DNA of 64,000 nucleotides from Synergistaceae bacterium (GCA_017445405.1 JAFSUD010000017.1:47923-111922); one strand, 5' to 3'; counted from the first letter of the stretch, positions 18,738-29,095 are shown. Made by a program: numbers and translations. Notes: a model not told the origin generated them from the sequence alone.

Positions 18738-21700
18738 ATGCGCAGACATTCAAGCCTCACGCTGTTGTTCGTGATTATGGCTATAGCTCTCTTCGCTGTG
18801 CCTGCTTTCTCTGGTGAAGACGATTCCGTTGAAGCTCCGTTATCGCCTCAATATCTCGAGTGGCTCTCTCAGCGTCAGAGCGGAGATACACGGCCGGGCG
18901 GACATATTCCGTTTCCTGCGGATCTGTCTCATCTGGCAGATAACCCTCCCGACGAATCGCTGCTCGGCACATGGGGCAGGAACAAGGACGGAGAGATTCC
19001 TTCTACTTACGACCTCCGGAGCGTCGGCGGCAAGAGCTACGTAACGAGCATCAAGAATCAGAATCCTTACGGTACATGCTGGGCACATGCAGCAATAGGC
19101 GCAATGGAGTCTAATTTCCTCATGCAGGGAGGAGACATCCTCGACCTCTCGGAAATGCACTTGGCCTACTTCACGTTCATCAATGCGGACAAGTCGAAGG
19201 CGTTTGACAACATCACCCTCAACGGCAGAAATTACAGGAGCGAATCTCTTTCTTCGCTGCTTGATGAAGGAGGACACTCATTTTTCCCTGCTGCACTCTA
19301 CAGCAGACTTGACGGCCCGGTCTTGGAGTCCGAAGTGCCTTATCCTGCAAGGCCATCAAGCAATAACCCGGCAGATTACACCCGAGTACTGAGGCTGCGT
19401 GAGGTGTATTACCTGAACTTCGAGAACGCAATAGTGAACGTGAACGCCAGCGAAACTCAGCGCAACATAGTCAAGCGCAGGATCATGAACACCGGAGCAG
19501 TGGTCGCGAATTACTGGGACGCAGATGAAGGCTACAGTTCAAACATGCACGCCTATTACCGCAGGTCATCGAGCACAGCAACAAATCACGCAGTCCAGAT
19601 AATAGGCTGGGATGATAATTACCTGAGCAGCAATTTCAAGACTAATCCCGGCATGAACGGAGCATGGCTTATCAAGAACTCTTGGGGAGCTAATTTTGCT
19701 GATAACGGCTACATGTGGATCTCATATGCAAACTATCTCAATGAAGGTTCTGCATTTATCGTTGAGAAGCCTAACCCCCAGATGAAGGCATACTGCAATG
19801 ATCCGTTAGGCTGGACAGGAGGACAGAGAGGCTGGGGCGGCCCTGATGTCTATATCGCAAACGCCTTCAAGTCCGAACGTGCCGGTGAAGTGCTAACAGA
19901 AGTGGGCTTCTACACGTTCGACAACAACCAGAATTACGAGGTCAGAGTCTACACGGGACTCGGAGCAACAATGCCGTCATCGCCGGTTTCCGGGACTCAG
20001 GCAGCAGCAGCAACAACATCCGGCACGATTCCCTTTGCGGGCTACCACACTGTTACTCTGAGCAGTCCTGTAGCACTCACGCAAAATCAATACTTCTCCG
20101 TTGTCCTGAAGTACACGGGAAAAGCTATGGCTCCGACTTCCAGCAAGATAGCGGGAATGTCCGACAACTTCTCTCTCAGGGATGGGAGTTTCTTTTCGCA
20201 GAACGGCTCATCATGGACGAAGGGCAGCGAGTGGAAAGTCAATGCACCGCTGAAGGCATTTACCATTGTCGGCGGAGAGGACGGATCGCTCCCGCAAATA
20301 GTAACCTCGAGTCTGGCTTCTGCAGTGATGAACTCGTCCTACACTGCCATGCTCTCGGCTTACGGCGAATACCCTATAACCTGGAGTCTCGCGTCAGGCA
20401 GTTCGCTTCCCGACGGACTCTCGCTCAACTCCTCAATGGGCATGATTTCCGGCACTCCTACGACGAAGGGCAGCTACACGTTCACAGTGATAGCAACAAA
20501 TGAGAACGGCACGGACAGCAAGACTCTCAGCCTGACAGTCTCAGACGTTCCGGAGATAACGACTACATCATTCACCGGCTACGTAGGCTACGATATGCCT
20601 GATGCAAAGCTCGAACTCAGCAACGGAGCTTCGGCCAAGTGGTCAGTTACAGGCGACCTCCCGAAGAAACTCAGCCTCAATGCATCAACAGGTGAGATAA
20701 CCGGCAAGCCCAAGACTGCTGGAACTTACAGCGTAACTGTCAATGCGGAGACGGCAGCGGGGACATCGACAGGGATAGTTACATTCACGATAAACGAAAA
20801 GCCTGTGAAGGCAACAATCAAGACTTCATCGCTGACTCCGGTAACAGTTTATGAGACAGTGAATCAGGCCTTGCAACTGACGGGAACAGAGCCTATAACA
20901 ATAAACGTTATTGAAGGAATGCCTGAGGGTATGGCTTTCGACTACACAACTAACTCATTCACGGGAAGCCCTGTGAAGTCAGGAAAGTACTCCATCAAGC
21001 TGGAAGTCTCAAATATCGTGAACAGTCTGACCGGCAAAGACCCCGCCGGCAAGAAAGTGAAGCTGACAGTTAACGGTATAACTCCCAAGATAAACGCACC
21101 GGAAGAACTCCCGTCCGGAATACTCGGCAGAAAGTATCCCGGATACACTGTTGATTACGACGGCTCTGCGCCTGAGAAGTGGACAGCGTCGGGACTGCCT
21201 AAGGGACTCAGCATTGACGCATCAGGTTACATCGGAGGCATTCCCCAGAAATCCGGAGCATTTGGCGTGAAGATAACGGCCAAGAACAACGCGGGCAAAG
21301 ACGCGACGGACAAAATACCGCTGGTGATTTATGCGAAGCCGGAGATACGCACAAAGAAGCTGAAGGACGGTACGACAGACAAAGCATATTCTGTGAAGCT
21401 GTCTATCAAGAATGAACCTGAAACTGTGAATATTTCCGGCAATCCTTCAACGCTTGCACTTAGCAAAGACGAGAAAGGTAATTACACGCTGAACGGGACA
21501 CCTGTCGAGGCAGGAAGCTATAAGGTATACATCTATGCAGAAAATCCTGCAGGCTCGAGCGACGTAACACTGCCGCTTGTCATCAAGGGAGTAGCTCCTA
21601 AGCTGAAGGTCTCATTGCCGAAGGGGACGACAGGAGCAGAATACTCCGGAACTATCACGATAACGGGAAGCAAGCCGATGACGATAAGCTGCGACATACT

Positions 21701-22622
21701 TGCTGCGGACGCGAAGAAGTTCGGAATAGCGAGTCTTGATGAGTTAGGCCTTACGTTCTCTGCGAATGCGTCAACAGGAATTATCACTGTCTCCGGAACG
21801 CCCAAGTATTCAGTTAAGGGACTTCCTGTGTACATTACGGCCAAGAACTCTGTCGGGAGCATCACTAAGGCAGTGAAGCTGAAGATTTCCGGGACTAAGC
21901 CGTCATTCACCAAGCCTTCAGGCGATACTCTGACCTTTGCGGCAAGACAGGCATTCAGCATAGATATTGAGGTAAGCGGAAGTGAAAAGATGACGTTTAC
22001 TCTTAAGGGAGCTAACGGTTTCAAGCTGACGCAGACGGGAGGGCTGACTGCATGGCTGACAGGAACAGCACCGGCAGCAGGAAGCAATGTGAAGCTCACG
22101 ATAACGGCTCAGAATGCAGACGGCAAGGCAAGCAAGAAGATAACGATTGAGGGACAGGCTAACGGAAGCTCAAGGAACAATTCGGCCGATGAAGAGTCTG
22201 ATAACGCGCTGTCTGACGAACTAGACGGGCAGGAAAGTGAACAGGCTCATGAAGAGGCAGAATCAGAAGAGCAGGTAATAACCTTTGGGAAAGTCCGCGA
22301 TGTTTCAGGGCTAACTCGGAGCGAGCGTGAACGACTCGAGCTTTCGGGGTACGAGATTGCTGCGGTTCTGCCTGAAGTGTCAGTTGATGTCAGCGGAATG
22401 TATGACCTCGAGGCGGAGCTTGATGAAGACGTGAGGACAGGAGCAGAGATGATCTGGCTTGCGTTCCCGAGAAATGCAGACGAGTCGGAGGATGACGGGA
22501 TTGCGGAGTTCTTTGACGAGGACGGGCAGGAGATTACAGAAGTTCCGGAATCTCATTCGGTGAAGGTGTCTGTGTGGCTGAATGAAGGAGTGATTTACGC
22601 GCCGGTGATTGCGGTAAAGTGA
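18738..22622 (+). CDS. secreted papain-like (C1) peptidase with Ig-like repeats
   Basis: 1294-residue extracellular cysteine peptidase. Signal peptide residues 1-25. The C1 domain has oxyanion Gln108 and nucleophile Cys114 (YGTCWA), His284 (TNHAVQIIGWDD) and Asn314 (KNSWG), so it should be active. A beta domain follows (GFYTF, YHTVTLSSPV), then about eight He_PIG-type Ig-like repeats (GLSLNSS.GMISGTP), an acidic linker near 1150-1190 and a conserved C-terminal domain ending VIAVK. It lies 66 bases after the defective paralogue and has its own AAAGGAG; the two arose by tandem duplication. Likely function is degradation of host or feed proteins to supply amino acids. Confidence 0.9.
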   Translation: MRRHSSLTLLFVIMAIALFAVPAFSGEDDSVEAPLSPQYLEWLSQRQSGDTRPGGHIPFPADLSHLADNPPDESLLGTWGRNKDGEIPSTYDLRSVGGKSYVTSIKNQNPYGTCWAHAAIGAMESNFLMQGGDILDLSEMHLAYFTFINADKSKAFDNITLNGRNYRSESLSSLLDEGGHSFFPAALYSRLDGPVLESEVPYPARPSSNNPADYTRVLRLREVYYLNFENAIVNVNASETQRNIVKRRIMNTGAVVANYWDADEGYSSNMHAYYRRSSSTATNHAVQIIGWDDNYLSSNFKTNPGMNGAWLIKNSWGANFADNGYMWISYANYLNEGSAFIVEKPNPQMKAYCNDPLGWTGGQRGWGGPDVYIANAFKSERAGEVLTEVGFYTFDNNQNYEVRVYTGLGATMPSSPVSGTQAAAATTSGTIPFAGYHTVTLSSPVALTQNQYFSVVLKYTGKAMAPTSSKIAGMSDNFSLRDGSFFSQNGSSWTKGSEWKVNAPLKAFTIVGGEDGSLPQIVTSSLASAVMNSSYTAMLSAYGEYPITWSLASGSSLPDGLSLNSSMGMISGTPTTKGSYTFTVIATNENGTDSKTLSLTVSDVPEITTTSFTGYVGYDMPDAKLELSNGASAKWSVTGDLPKKLSLNASTGEITGKPKTAGTYSVTVNAETAAGTSTGIVTFTINEKPVKATIKTSSLTPVTVYETVNQALQLTGTEPITINVIEGMPEGMAFDYTTNSFTGSPVKSGKYSIKLEVSNIVNSLTGKDPAGKKVKLTVNGITPKINAPEELPSGILGRKYPGYTVDYDGSAPEKWTASGLPKGLSIDASGYIGGIPQKSGAFGVKITAKNNAGKDATDKIPLVIYAKPEIRTKKLKDGTTDKAYSVKLSIKNEPETVNISGNPSTLALSKDEKGNYTLNGTPVEAGSYKVYIYAENPAGSSDVTLPLVIKGVAPKLKVSLPKGTTGAEYSGTITITGSKPMTISCDILAADAKKFGIASLDELGLTFSANASTGIITVSGTPKYSVKGLPVYITAKNSVGSITKAVKLKISGTKPSFTKPSGDTLTFAARQAFSIDIEVSGSEKMTFTLKGANGFKLTQTGGLTAWLTGTAPAAGSNVKLTITAQNADGKASKKITIEGQANGSSRNNSADEESDNALSDELDGQESEQAHEEAESEEQVITFGKVRDVSGLTRSERERLELSGYEIAAVLPEVSVDVSGMYDLEAELDEDVRTGAEMIWLAFPRNADESEDDGIAEFFDEDGQEITEVPESHSVKVSVWLNEGVIYAPVIAVK

Positions 22623-22638
22623 TAGTGATTGATGTGAT

Positions 22639-22670
22639 GCCTCCTGCTGTTATGGCGGGGGGCTTTATTC
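22639..22670 (+). terminator. terminator after the C1 peptidase gene
   Basis: Stem GCCTCC/GGGGGC (one T-G pair) followed by TTTATTCTT, 17 bases after the stop codon. Confidence 0.65.
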
Positions 22671-22691
22671 TTGCGTCCAGTCATTACAGCA

Positions 22692-22724
22692 CAAAAATAA
22701 CTCCCCCCATTTTCAGGAGGGAGC
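22692..22724 (-). terminator. terminator after citF
   Basis: On the minus strand an 8-bp stem CTCCCTCC/GGGGGGAG with a 7-to-8-nt loop is followed by TTATTTTTG. It closes the tct-cit operon. Confidence 0.75.
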
Positions 22725-22744
22725 GATAATTTTTCTGTCTGTCT

Positions 22745-24316
22745 CTACAGCTCGAACGGCTTTATCTCTCGCACAACGTCAAGTATCGTCCCGTCGCGCG
22801 CCTCAAGAATCGCCACTACCTTATCCTTCCACTGCAGGTCGTCCGGCTTCCCAACAAGCGAGTATGCCTTCTCCTGAAGTTCTTTGATGGGTACGTGCTT
22901 GATGCCTGCCTTGTCAAGTGCCTCGATGATGTCCTTGCGTGCAGGATTCACCGCAGTGCCGTAGTCAGTAACCACAACGTCCACGCAGTCGCCCGGTGTC
23001 GTTACCGTAACGACATGCTCGCAGATCGTCGCCATCCTGCCTCTCGTCAGCGGGGTAACGATAACGCAGCACTTCGCACCTTCCGCAGTGTCAGGGTGTC
23101 CGCCGGGTGCTCCTCTGAGGACTCCGTCTGAACCGGTGATGACGTTGACGTTGAAGTCGATATCCACCTCGAGCGCGGCCAAGACCACGAAGTCCAGCTT
23201 ATTCACGAACGCTCCCTTGTTCGCAGGGTTCGCGTACTCGCTCGCCGTCATCTCGAAGTGGTTCGGGTTCGTCCTGATGTCCTCGATTGCTCCGGTGTCA
23301 AAGTCCTGAACGTCAATTATCTTCCCGACTTTGCCCTTGCGCTGGAGCTCGCAGATCGCCGAAGTGATTCCGCCGATTGCCCACGCCATTTTGATTCCGC
23401 GCTCGTCCATGAACGGCTCAAGAAATCTGTTCACCGCCAATGAAGGCCCGCCTGCACCTGTCTGGAAGCTGAAGCCCTCCTTGAACCACGGGCACGCTGC
23501 AATGACCTTCGCCGTGTTCTCGGCCATCATGAGGTCTCTCGGGTTCTGGGTCATTCTCGCTGCTGCACTGGCTATCTTCTTCGGGTTGCCGATCTCGTCG
23601 ACCTTCACCACGTAATCTACATTGACTCCGTGAATGCTGGGCGGGAAATTCGGGTAAGGAACGAGAGTATCTGTGATGACTACGACCTTGTCAGCGTACT
23701 CTGAATCGGGAACTGCATAGCTCAGGACTCCGCAGTCGCCTTTTCCGCCGAGTGCTCTTGCGTTGCCGTATTCGTCAGATGTAGGTGCTCCGATGAACGC
23801 TACATCAATGTGTACGTCGCCTTCCTCGATTGCCCTGACGCGTCCGCCGTGTGAGCGCAGGATTGCCGGTGTCTTCAGCTTGCCGTGAGACACAACGTCG
23901 CCCATCTTTCCGCGAATGCCTGATGTCTGAATACCCGTTACTATGCCCTGCTCAATGTATGCCGCTATGGGGTCGTGAGCATCTCCGAGACTCGAGGCCG
24001 CAATCGTGATGTCCTTGATGCCTAAGTCTACGATTTCCTTCATCACCATGTTGACGATGTAGTCGCCGTTCCTGAAGTGATGGTGGAAGGATACCGTCAT
24101 TCCGTCCTTGATTCCGCACGCGATAACTGCATCACGGATTGACGGAAGGAGCTTGCTTTCCTGCGGGTTCTCGCAAATCTTGCTGGTCGGCCCGGCCTTC
24201 TTTATGTACTTGCCGTCGCGGTAGCCCTTGCCCTGATAGGGTTCGTACTTCCTGCCGTTCTTGAGCTGTACTGCTAATGCTTCTTCGGGTATCTCTCTGC
24301 CTACTGCGTTCTTCAT
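22745..24316 (-). CDS. citF: citrate lyase alpha subunit (citrate CoA-transferase)
   Basis: Alpha subunit of citrate lyase, exchanging the acetyl group on the acyl carrier subunit for citrate. 523 residues; NAVGREIPEE at the N-terminus, RSHGGRVRAIEEGDVHIDVAFIGAP, GKGDCGVLSYAVPDS and GAPGGHPDTAEGAK are conserved CitF segments. It begins 2 bases after citE, so they are coupled. It is last of the operon and followed by a terminator. Supports fermentation of citrate to acetate and oxaloacetate. Confidence 0.95.
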   Translation of the reverse strand: MKNAVGREIPEEALAVQLKNGRKYEPYQGKGYRDGKYIKKAGPTSKICENPQESKLLPSIRDAVIACGIKDGMTVSFHHHFRNGDYIVNMVMKEIVDLGIKDITIAASSLGDAHDPIAAYIEQGIVTGIQTSGIRGKMGDVVSHGKLKTPAILRSHGGRVRAIEEGDVHIDVAFIGAPTSDEYGNARALGGKGDCGVLSYAVPDSEYADKVVVITDTLVPYPNFPPSIHGVNVDYVVKVDEIGNPKKIASAAARMTQNPRDLMMAENTAKVIAACPWFKEGFSFQTGAGGPSLAVNRFLEPFMDERGIKMAWAIGGITSAICELQRKGKVGKIIDVQDFDTGAIEDIRTNPNHFEMTASEYANPANKGAFVNKLDFVVLAALEVDIDFNVNVITGSDGVLRGAPGGHPDTAEGAKCCVIVTPLTRGRMATICEHVVTVTTPGDCVDVVVTDYGTAVNPARKDIIEALDKAGIKHVPIKELQEKAYSLVGKPDDLQWKDKVVAILEARDGTILDVVREIKPFEL

Positions 24317-24318
24317 CT

Positions 24319-25236
24319 TTAAAGATCCCCCTCGTATATTCCGCTGGCCTTCGCTAGCCTGATTACGCGTTCTGCGCCGGGCACAAAGGCTATATCTATC
24401 ATCTTGCCGTTGTCGAGCGTGAAGACTCCGACTCCCTTGTCTGCCTGCTCACGGAATGCACGTACTATCTTCTCTGCCTCCGCAATTTCCTTCTGGGTGG
24501 GAGCAAGCATCTCATGAACTATGCGAATCTGCTTCGGGTTGATGAGCGACTTTCCGTCAAAGCCCATCTCCACGTTCTGCTTCACTTCTGCCTTGAAGCC
24601 CTCGTCGTCGTTGAGGTTCGTGAACACTGTATCGAAGCACTGAATCCCTGCTGCTCTTGCTGCGTTGAGCATGAAGCCTCGTGCAAAAAGCATCTCGATT
24701 CCGCCGGGGATGACCTTGACCTGCATGCACTTGCGGTAGTCTCCGCCTGACAGTGCAACGCCGAAAAGTCTCGGGGAAGCTGCGCAGATCTCTACAGCGT
24801 TAAGGACTCCCTTCGGACTCTCGAGTGCTGCCATGAGGAGGGTACGTCCTACCTCAACGCCGAACTCTTTCTCTGCCTCGGTTACTGCCTCGTCGACTAT
24901 CTGTACGTCCTTTGCGCTCTCGGTCTTCGCGATTCTGATGCCGTCTGCTCCGCCCGCAACGCACACGCGGATGTCTTCCTTCCAGTGGGGAGTGTCGAGG
25001 CCGTTGATACGCACGATTACTTCAGTGTCGCCGTAATCTATTTCCTTCAGCGCGTGATACAGCGAGAATCTTGCGCTGTCCTTCTGGTTCTCAGCTACTG
25101 CGTCCTCAAGGTCAAGCATTATGCTGTCCGCACCGTAAATGTATGCGTCCTTGATGAGGCCGGGCTTCTGAGCGTTCATGAACATCATTGTCCTGCGGAG
25201 ACGGAATCTCTCCGGCTTTGGTCTCGGTATACTCAT
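24319..25236 (-). CDS. citE: citrate lyase beta subunit (citryl-ACP lyase)
   Basis: Cleaves citryl-ACP to acetyl-ACP and oxaloacetate. 305 residues of the HpcH/HpaI TIM-barrel family with RRTMMFMNAQKPG, the metal-binding region MLDLEDAVAENQKDSAR, and LMAALESPKGVLNA. The ATG overlaps the citD stop by one base. Confidence 0.95.
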   Translation of the reverse strand: MSIPRPKPERFRLRRTMMFMNAQKPGLIKDAYIYGADSIMLDLEDAVAENQKDSARFSLYHALKEIDYGDTEVIVRINGLDTPHWKEDIRVCVAGGADGIRIAKTESAKDVQIVDEAVTEAEKEFGVEVGRTLLMAALESPKGVLNAVEICAASPRLFGVALSGGDYRKCMQVKVIPGGIEMLFARGFMLNAARAAGIQCFDTVFTNLNDDEGFKAEVKQNVEMGFDGKSLINPKQIRIVHEMLAPTQKEIAEAEKIVRAFREQADKGVGVFTLDNGKMIDIAFVPGAERVIRLAKASGIYEGDL

Positions 25237-25544
25237 TAGCGAATCACTCCTCCCCAGTCAAACTTGCCGTCCATGTCGATGCCGCACCCTCTGTAGAATG
25301 CGCACTCTACGCGGGCCTTGATCGTGCAGCCGAGTGCACCGTGATCATTGACGATGACCTTTGCGTTCTTCACGCCTAAACGTTCCAGTGATGCCAGCAC
25401 TTCAGCCTTTATCTGCCGGCCATACTGATTGAGTACAGAGCTTTCCAGCGACAAATCTATTCCGCCGCTCTGGGTAGGTTCAAGCGTTACCATTACGTCG
25501 CTCGACTCCAGAGTTCCGGCAGTTCCGACCGCTTTTAACTCCAT
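25236..25544 (-). CDS. citD: citrate lyase gamma subunit (acyl carrier protein)
   Basis: Carries the phosphoribosyl-dephospho-CoA prosthetic group. 102 residues from ATG 25544; MELKAVGTAGTLESSD places Ser14 where the prosthetic group attaches in characterised CitD. AGGAGGTG lies upstream; an in-frame GTG four codons earlier is too close to it. The genes that load and activate this subunit (citC, citX, citG) are not in the window. Confidence 0.93.
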   Translation of the reverse strand: MELKAVGTAGTLESSDVMVTLEPTQSGGIDLSLESSVLNQYGRQIKAEVLASLERLGVKNAKVIVNDHGALGCTIKARVECAFYRGCGIDMDGKFDWGGVIR

Positions 25545-25750
25545 GTGTGAACACACCTCCTGCGAAAATCTTAATGAATGTTAATTGTTGTGGGATTTAA
25601 TGACACAGATTTTATCACAAGCCCTTGAAATGAGAATAGGCGTATTGCACGGATAATATGTTTCAAATGTTGCCTGAAGCGCAAGAAGCATCAACGCCTC
25701 CTGCACTTGCCTAAATTCCGCTATGAGGCCTAATGTTCTCCTTAACAGCA

Positions 25751-25783
25751 AAATACCTCCCCCGAACAGCTCAGAGGAGGCAC
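25751..25783 (-). terminator. putative attenuator between tctA and citD
   Basis: Just after the tctA stop the minus strand has GCCTCCTC...GGGGGAGGT followed by ATTTTGC. It may reduce read-through from transporter to lyase genes. The rest of 25545-25797 holds no gene that I can see. Confidence 0.45.
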
Positions 25784-25797
25784 TAAATATACTGCTA

Positions 25798-27291
25798 TTA
25801 ATCCTTGTTGCGCTTGAAGAGTCCCGACACGATGGGCCAGAGCAGAAGCACAATGCTAACAGCCATTAATGTTCCGGCGACAGGACGCGAGAACATCGCA
25901 ACGAGATTCGCCCTCGAGATAGTGTAGGCTCTGCTGAAGTTCCCCTCGCAGATTACCCCGAGCACGAGTCCGAGAATCAATGCTGCGCTGTTGAAGTGGC
26001 ACGCAGAGATCACAAGACCGATAACTCCCGCAATGGCCATAATCTTTACATCTGCAATGCTCATGTTAGTTGCGTATGAGCCGATTATCGCGAGCATGAT
26101 AATTATCGGGCCGAGATATGAGTACGGCACTGCAAGAATCTGCGCAAACACCTTAGCTATCCCTATTGCGACAATGACCATCAGAATATTAGTTACGACC
26201 ATTGAGGCAAACGTCGCGCTCAAGTACTGAGGCTGATTCACGAGAAGCAGAGGCCCTAACTGCACACCCTTCAGGACAAGAGCACTCATCATGACAGCAG
26301 CAGCATTACCGCCGGGGATTCCCAGCGAGAGCAAAGGCACCATAGCTCCGCCCGTTGCGGCATTGTTCGCAGTCTCGGAGGCAGCTACTCCGTCGATGAT
26401 TCCAGTCCCGAACTTCTCGGGGTGCTTTGAGAGCTTCGTCTCCGTCGAGTAGCACAGGAAAGAGGCTATAGTTGCCCCGGCTCCGGGAAGTATGCCGATG
26501 ATTGTTCCGATGACTGAGCACCTAGCTAACAGCCACTTGATACCCCACCACTCACGGAATGACGGCATCTTGGTGTTCACACTGGCGTTGCTTTCGTCGC
26601 TGGTGAGCTTGTCGCGCTTCTTGGTCTGCTTGAGGACTTCACTCACTGCGAAGATACCTATCAGGACAGGAATCATCTCGAGGCCTGCAATGAGTTCACC
26701 GCTTCCGAAGGTGAGCCTCTGGACTGCATACATAGGGTCTTGGCCGACACACGCGAGCAGGAGTCCGAGCAATCCCGAAATCAGAGTGCGGAGAATATTT
26801 TTGCTGTCTAAGCATGTGAGTATTGACAGCCCCATGAATGTTACTGCGAACAAGTCCGACGGGCTGAAGGATAACGCTGCCTGTGTGAGCTGAGGCGAGA
26901 GAGTGAGCATTGCCAGAGCTGAGACGAGTCCGCCTATTGCCGAGCTGCCTAACGCAATGCCGAGAGCTTTTCCTGCTTCTCCGCGCTGTGCCATCGGGTA
27001 GCCGTCAAATGTCGTAGGTGCACTCGAGGGAACGCCGGGAATCTTGAAGAGTATTGCTGTGATGCTCCCTCCGGTGATTGACGAGCAGTAGACCGCAACC
27101 AAGAAGACTATTGCCGGGATGGGCTGCATCGAGTAAGTGAACGGAAGGCCGAGTGCAACCGCCATTGTCGCGCTGACTCCGGGCAGTGCTCCGAAGATAG
27201 TACCTACAACGATTGCGAACACAACCATCATGAACGTGTAGGGATCCATGAGGACGCTGAAACCGTTAGTGAATAATTCCCATGTAGTCAT
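25798..27291 (-). CDS. tctA: tripartite tricarboxylate transporter, large membrane subunit TctA
   Basis: 497-residue polytopic protein of the TTT family. The signature GALPGVSATMAVALGLPFTY near residue 33 and the second copy IIGILPGAGATIASF near 265, with FKIPGVPSSAPTTFDGYPM, are diagnostic. It forms the channel with TctB and takes substrate from TctC. Context (citDEF immediately downstream) points to citrate as substrate. Confidence 0.93.
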   Translation of the reverse strand: MTTWELFTNGFSVLMDPYTFMMVVFAIVVGTIFGALPGVSATMAVALGLPFTYSMQPIPAIVFLVAVYCSSITGGSITAILFKIPGVPSSAPTTFDGYPMAQRGEAGKALGIALGSSAIGGLVSALAMLTLSPQLTQAALSFSPSDLFAVTFMGLSILTCLDSKNILRTLISGLLGLLLACVGQDPMYAVQRLTFGSGELIAGLEMIPVLIGIFAVSEVLKQTKKRDKLTSDESNASVNTKMPSFREWWGIKWLLARCSVIGTIIGILPGAGATIASFLCYSTETKLSKHPEKFGTGIIDGVAASETANNAATGGAMVPLLSLGIPGGNAAAVMMSALVLKGVQLGPLLLVNQPQYLSATFASMVVTNILMVIVAIGIAKVFAQILAVPYSYLGPIIIMLAIIGSYATNMSIADVKIMAIAGVIGLVISACHFNSAALILGLVLGVICEGNFSRAYTISRANLVAMFSRPVAGTLMAVSIVLLLWPIVSGLFKRNKD

Positions 27292-27308
27292 AATTTCTTC
27301 AGCCTCCT

Positions 27309-27839
27309 CTACATTATTGCTGACTTCACGGACGCAACGATACCCTCAACATAGAGCGAGAAGTTCCGCAGCTCCGGGATTGTGCCTCTCGGGAGGTTGA
27401 CCGACAGCAGGACGCTGAACACCACGTAGAGCAGGAGAGTAACCAGCACCGAGAATATTGCGAGCCTGAAGACGTGAGTCTGCCCGAGCAGGAGTCCGTA
27501 GAAGAAGAGGACGAGGACGCACGTAACCATGTAGCCGAGCGGCTCAAGTACGAAACTTGCCCCGACTACTAACGCTATGCCGATGCAGAGTCTCGCGCGT
27601 ATGCTCATCAGTGCATCAAGGCTGAAGTCAGGGTTATTCCTGTTCTTGCGTATTATGTTGATGATATTGATTGCTATGCAGATAAGCAGCAGGATGATTA
27701 TTGCTTTCGGCCACACGTCCGGCTTAAGAGTGTAGGGATTTCTGGCCGTCCTGTCAGGAATGGGAGCTTCAAGAACGTTGAAGAAGTATGCGTAAAGAAG
27801 CCCGAGCCAAAGAAGTACATTGCAGATTAACTCAAACAC
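27309..27839 (-). CDS. tctB: tripartite tricarboxylate transporter, small membrane subunit TctB
   Basis: 176 residues with four predicted membrane helices, the usual TctB layout, and RNPYTLKPDVWPKAI after the first helix. It starts at GTG 27839 with GAGGTGA upstream. It sits between tctC and tctA. Confidence 0.88.
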   Translation of the reverse strand: MFELICNVLLWLGLLYAYFFNVLEAPIPDRTARNPYTLKPDVWPKAIIILLLICIAINIINIIRKNRNNPDFSLDALMSIRARLCIGIALVVGASFVLEPLGYMVTCVLVLFFYGLLLGQTHVFRLAIFSVLVTLLLYVVFSVLLSVNLPRGTIPELRNFSLYVEGIVASVKSAIM

Positions 27840-27905
27840 GTATATATCACCTCATAGATGAAAAAATGGGGCAGTAATGCATTGCCCCGTAAGTCTTGCG
27901 CGCAA

Positions 27906-28895
27906 TTATTTCGCGTAATAATCCTTCTTCATAACGCCTTCAGCCTTCAGGTAATCGCTGAGGAGCTTATAGTCAGTCTCGCAAGCTGCTGCGTACTCTG
28001 CCGGGCCTGCGAATCCCGGTCTCTCGTCATAGCAGCCCTGTACGAGGAACGACTGCCACGAAGGATCTTTTGAGGCCTGCTCGATTGCGGCAACTAATGC
28101 GTCGATGGCTTCCTGTGGCGTGCCCTTCTTTGCGAAGATTCCGCGTGCCGGGCCAAGCACTGAATTGATGCCGAGTTCGACTGAGCACTCAACATCAGGG
28201 TAACGCTTCATTCTGTTCTCGCACAGTGCAAGCAGAGGTACAACGTCTCCCGCAGCGATAAGTCCCTCTATCTCGTCAGTGCCGGTAACCATGATGTCAA
28301 TGTGTCCGCCGACGAGTGCCGAGTTCATCTCAGAGCCTGAAGGGTAGGATACGTCAAGGATGTCGAGTCCCTCGAGAGCCTGCTTGAGTGATGCTCCGTC
28401 GAGTCCTGTGCTGGTGAGCATTCCGACGCTGACCTCGAAGGGGTTCTTCTGGACGTACTCCCTCATCTCGGAGAATGACTTATAGCCTTTCTTGTCCATT
28501 GCCTTCTTTGAGGCGGTGATTACGTTGATGGCGTGGACGAGACGCGCTACAGGGATGAACTCCTCCTTGAAGTTCATTGACGTAGTGCCCTGAATGTCCT
28601 GCATGAAGAGGCTCTGAGTCCCGAGCATGAAGGTGTAGCCGTCTGCAGGCTGCTTGTAGACGTACTCAATTGCTGTAACGCCGTTTCCGCCGGTTACGTT
28701 GACGACCTCGACCTCCTGGCCGAGAATGGGCTTGAGGAGAGTCGCCATAGGACGGAGAGTCGAGTCAGCTCCTCCGCCGACACCCCAAGGGCAGACGATA
28801 GAGATCTTGCGCTCGAACTTGAACTCTGCCGACGCTGCGGACACAGCACAGAGGGCGAGCATGACAGCGAGAACTGCACACATAAATCTTTTCAC
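27906..28895 (-). CDS. tctC: tripartite tricarboxylate transporter, periplasmic binding protein TctC
   Basis: 329 residues with a signal peptide ending near ASA at about residue 23 and the Bug/TctC fold: ISIVCPWGVGGGADSTLRPMA, VVNVTGGNGV, DGYTFMLGTQS. It delivers the carboxylate, probably citrate, to TctAB. It is the first gene of the operon and faces the divergent surface gene at 29096. About 200 AT-rich bases between them must hold both promoters, but I cannot define either with confidence. Confidence 0.92.
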   Translation of the reverse strand: MKRFMCAVLAVMLALCAVSAASAEFKFERKISIVCPWGVGGGADSTLRPMATLLKPILGQEVEVVNVTGGNGVTAIEYVYKQPADGYTFMLGTQSLFMQDIQGTTSMNFKEEFIPVARLVHAINVITASKKAMDKKGYKSFSEMREYVQKNPFEVSVGMLTSTGLDGASLKQALEGLDILDVSYPSGSEMNSALVGGHIDIMVTGTDEIEGLIAAGDVVPLLALCENRMKRYPDVECSVELGINSVLGPARGIFAKKGTPQEAIDALVAAIEQASKDPSWQSFLVQGCYDERPGFAGPAEYAAACETDYKLLSDYLKAEGVMKKDYYAK

Positions 28896-29095
28896 GAAAA
28901 TACCTCCCTGAATGTAGATATTAATATGATGAAACAGTCTGCAGATTGTAGCATAGGTAAATGAAACCAGAATATAGGTAAATTACTTGTGCTTAATTAA
29001 GGAAATATACAATATAAGTGAGTATAGATATTTTAATGTGTTGATGGGAAAATATGGCCACACTAATTTTTAACAAGTTATGGAGGAATCAATCT

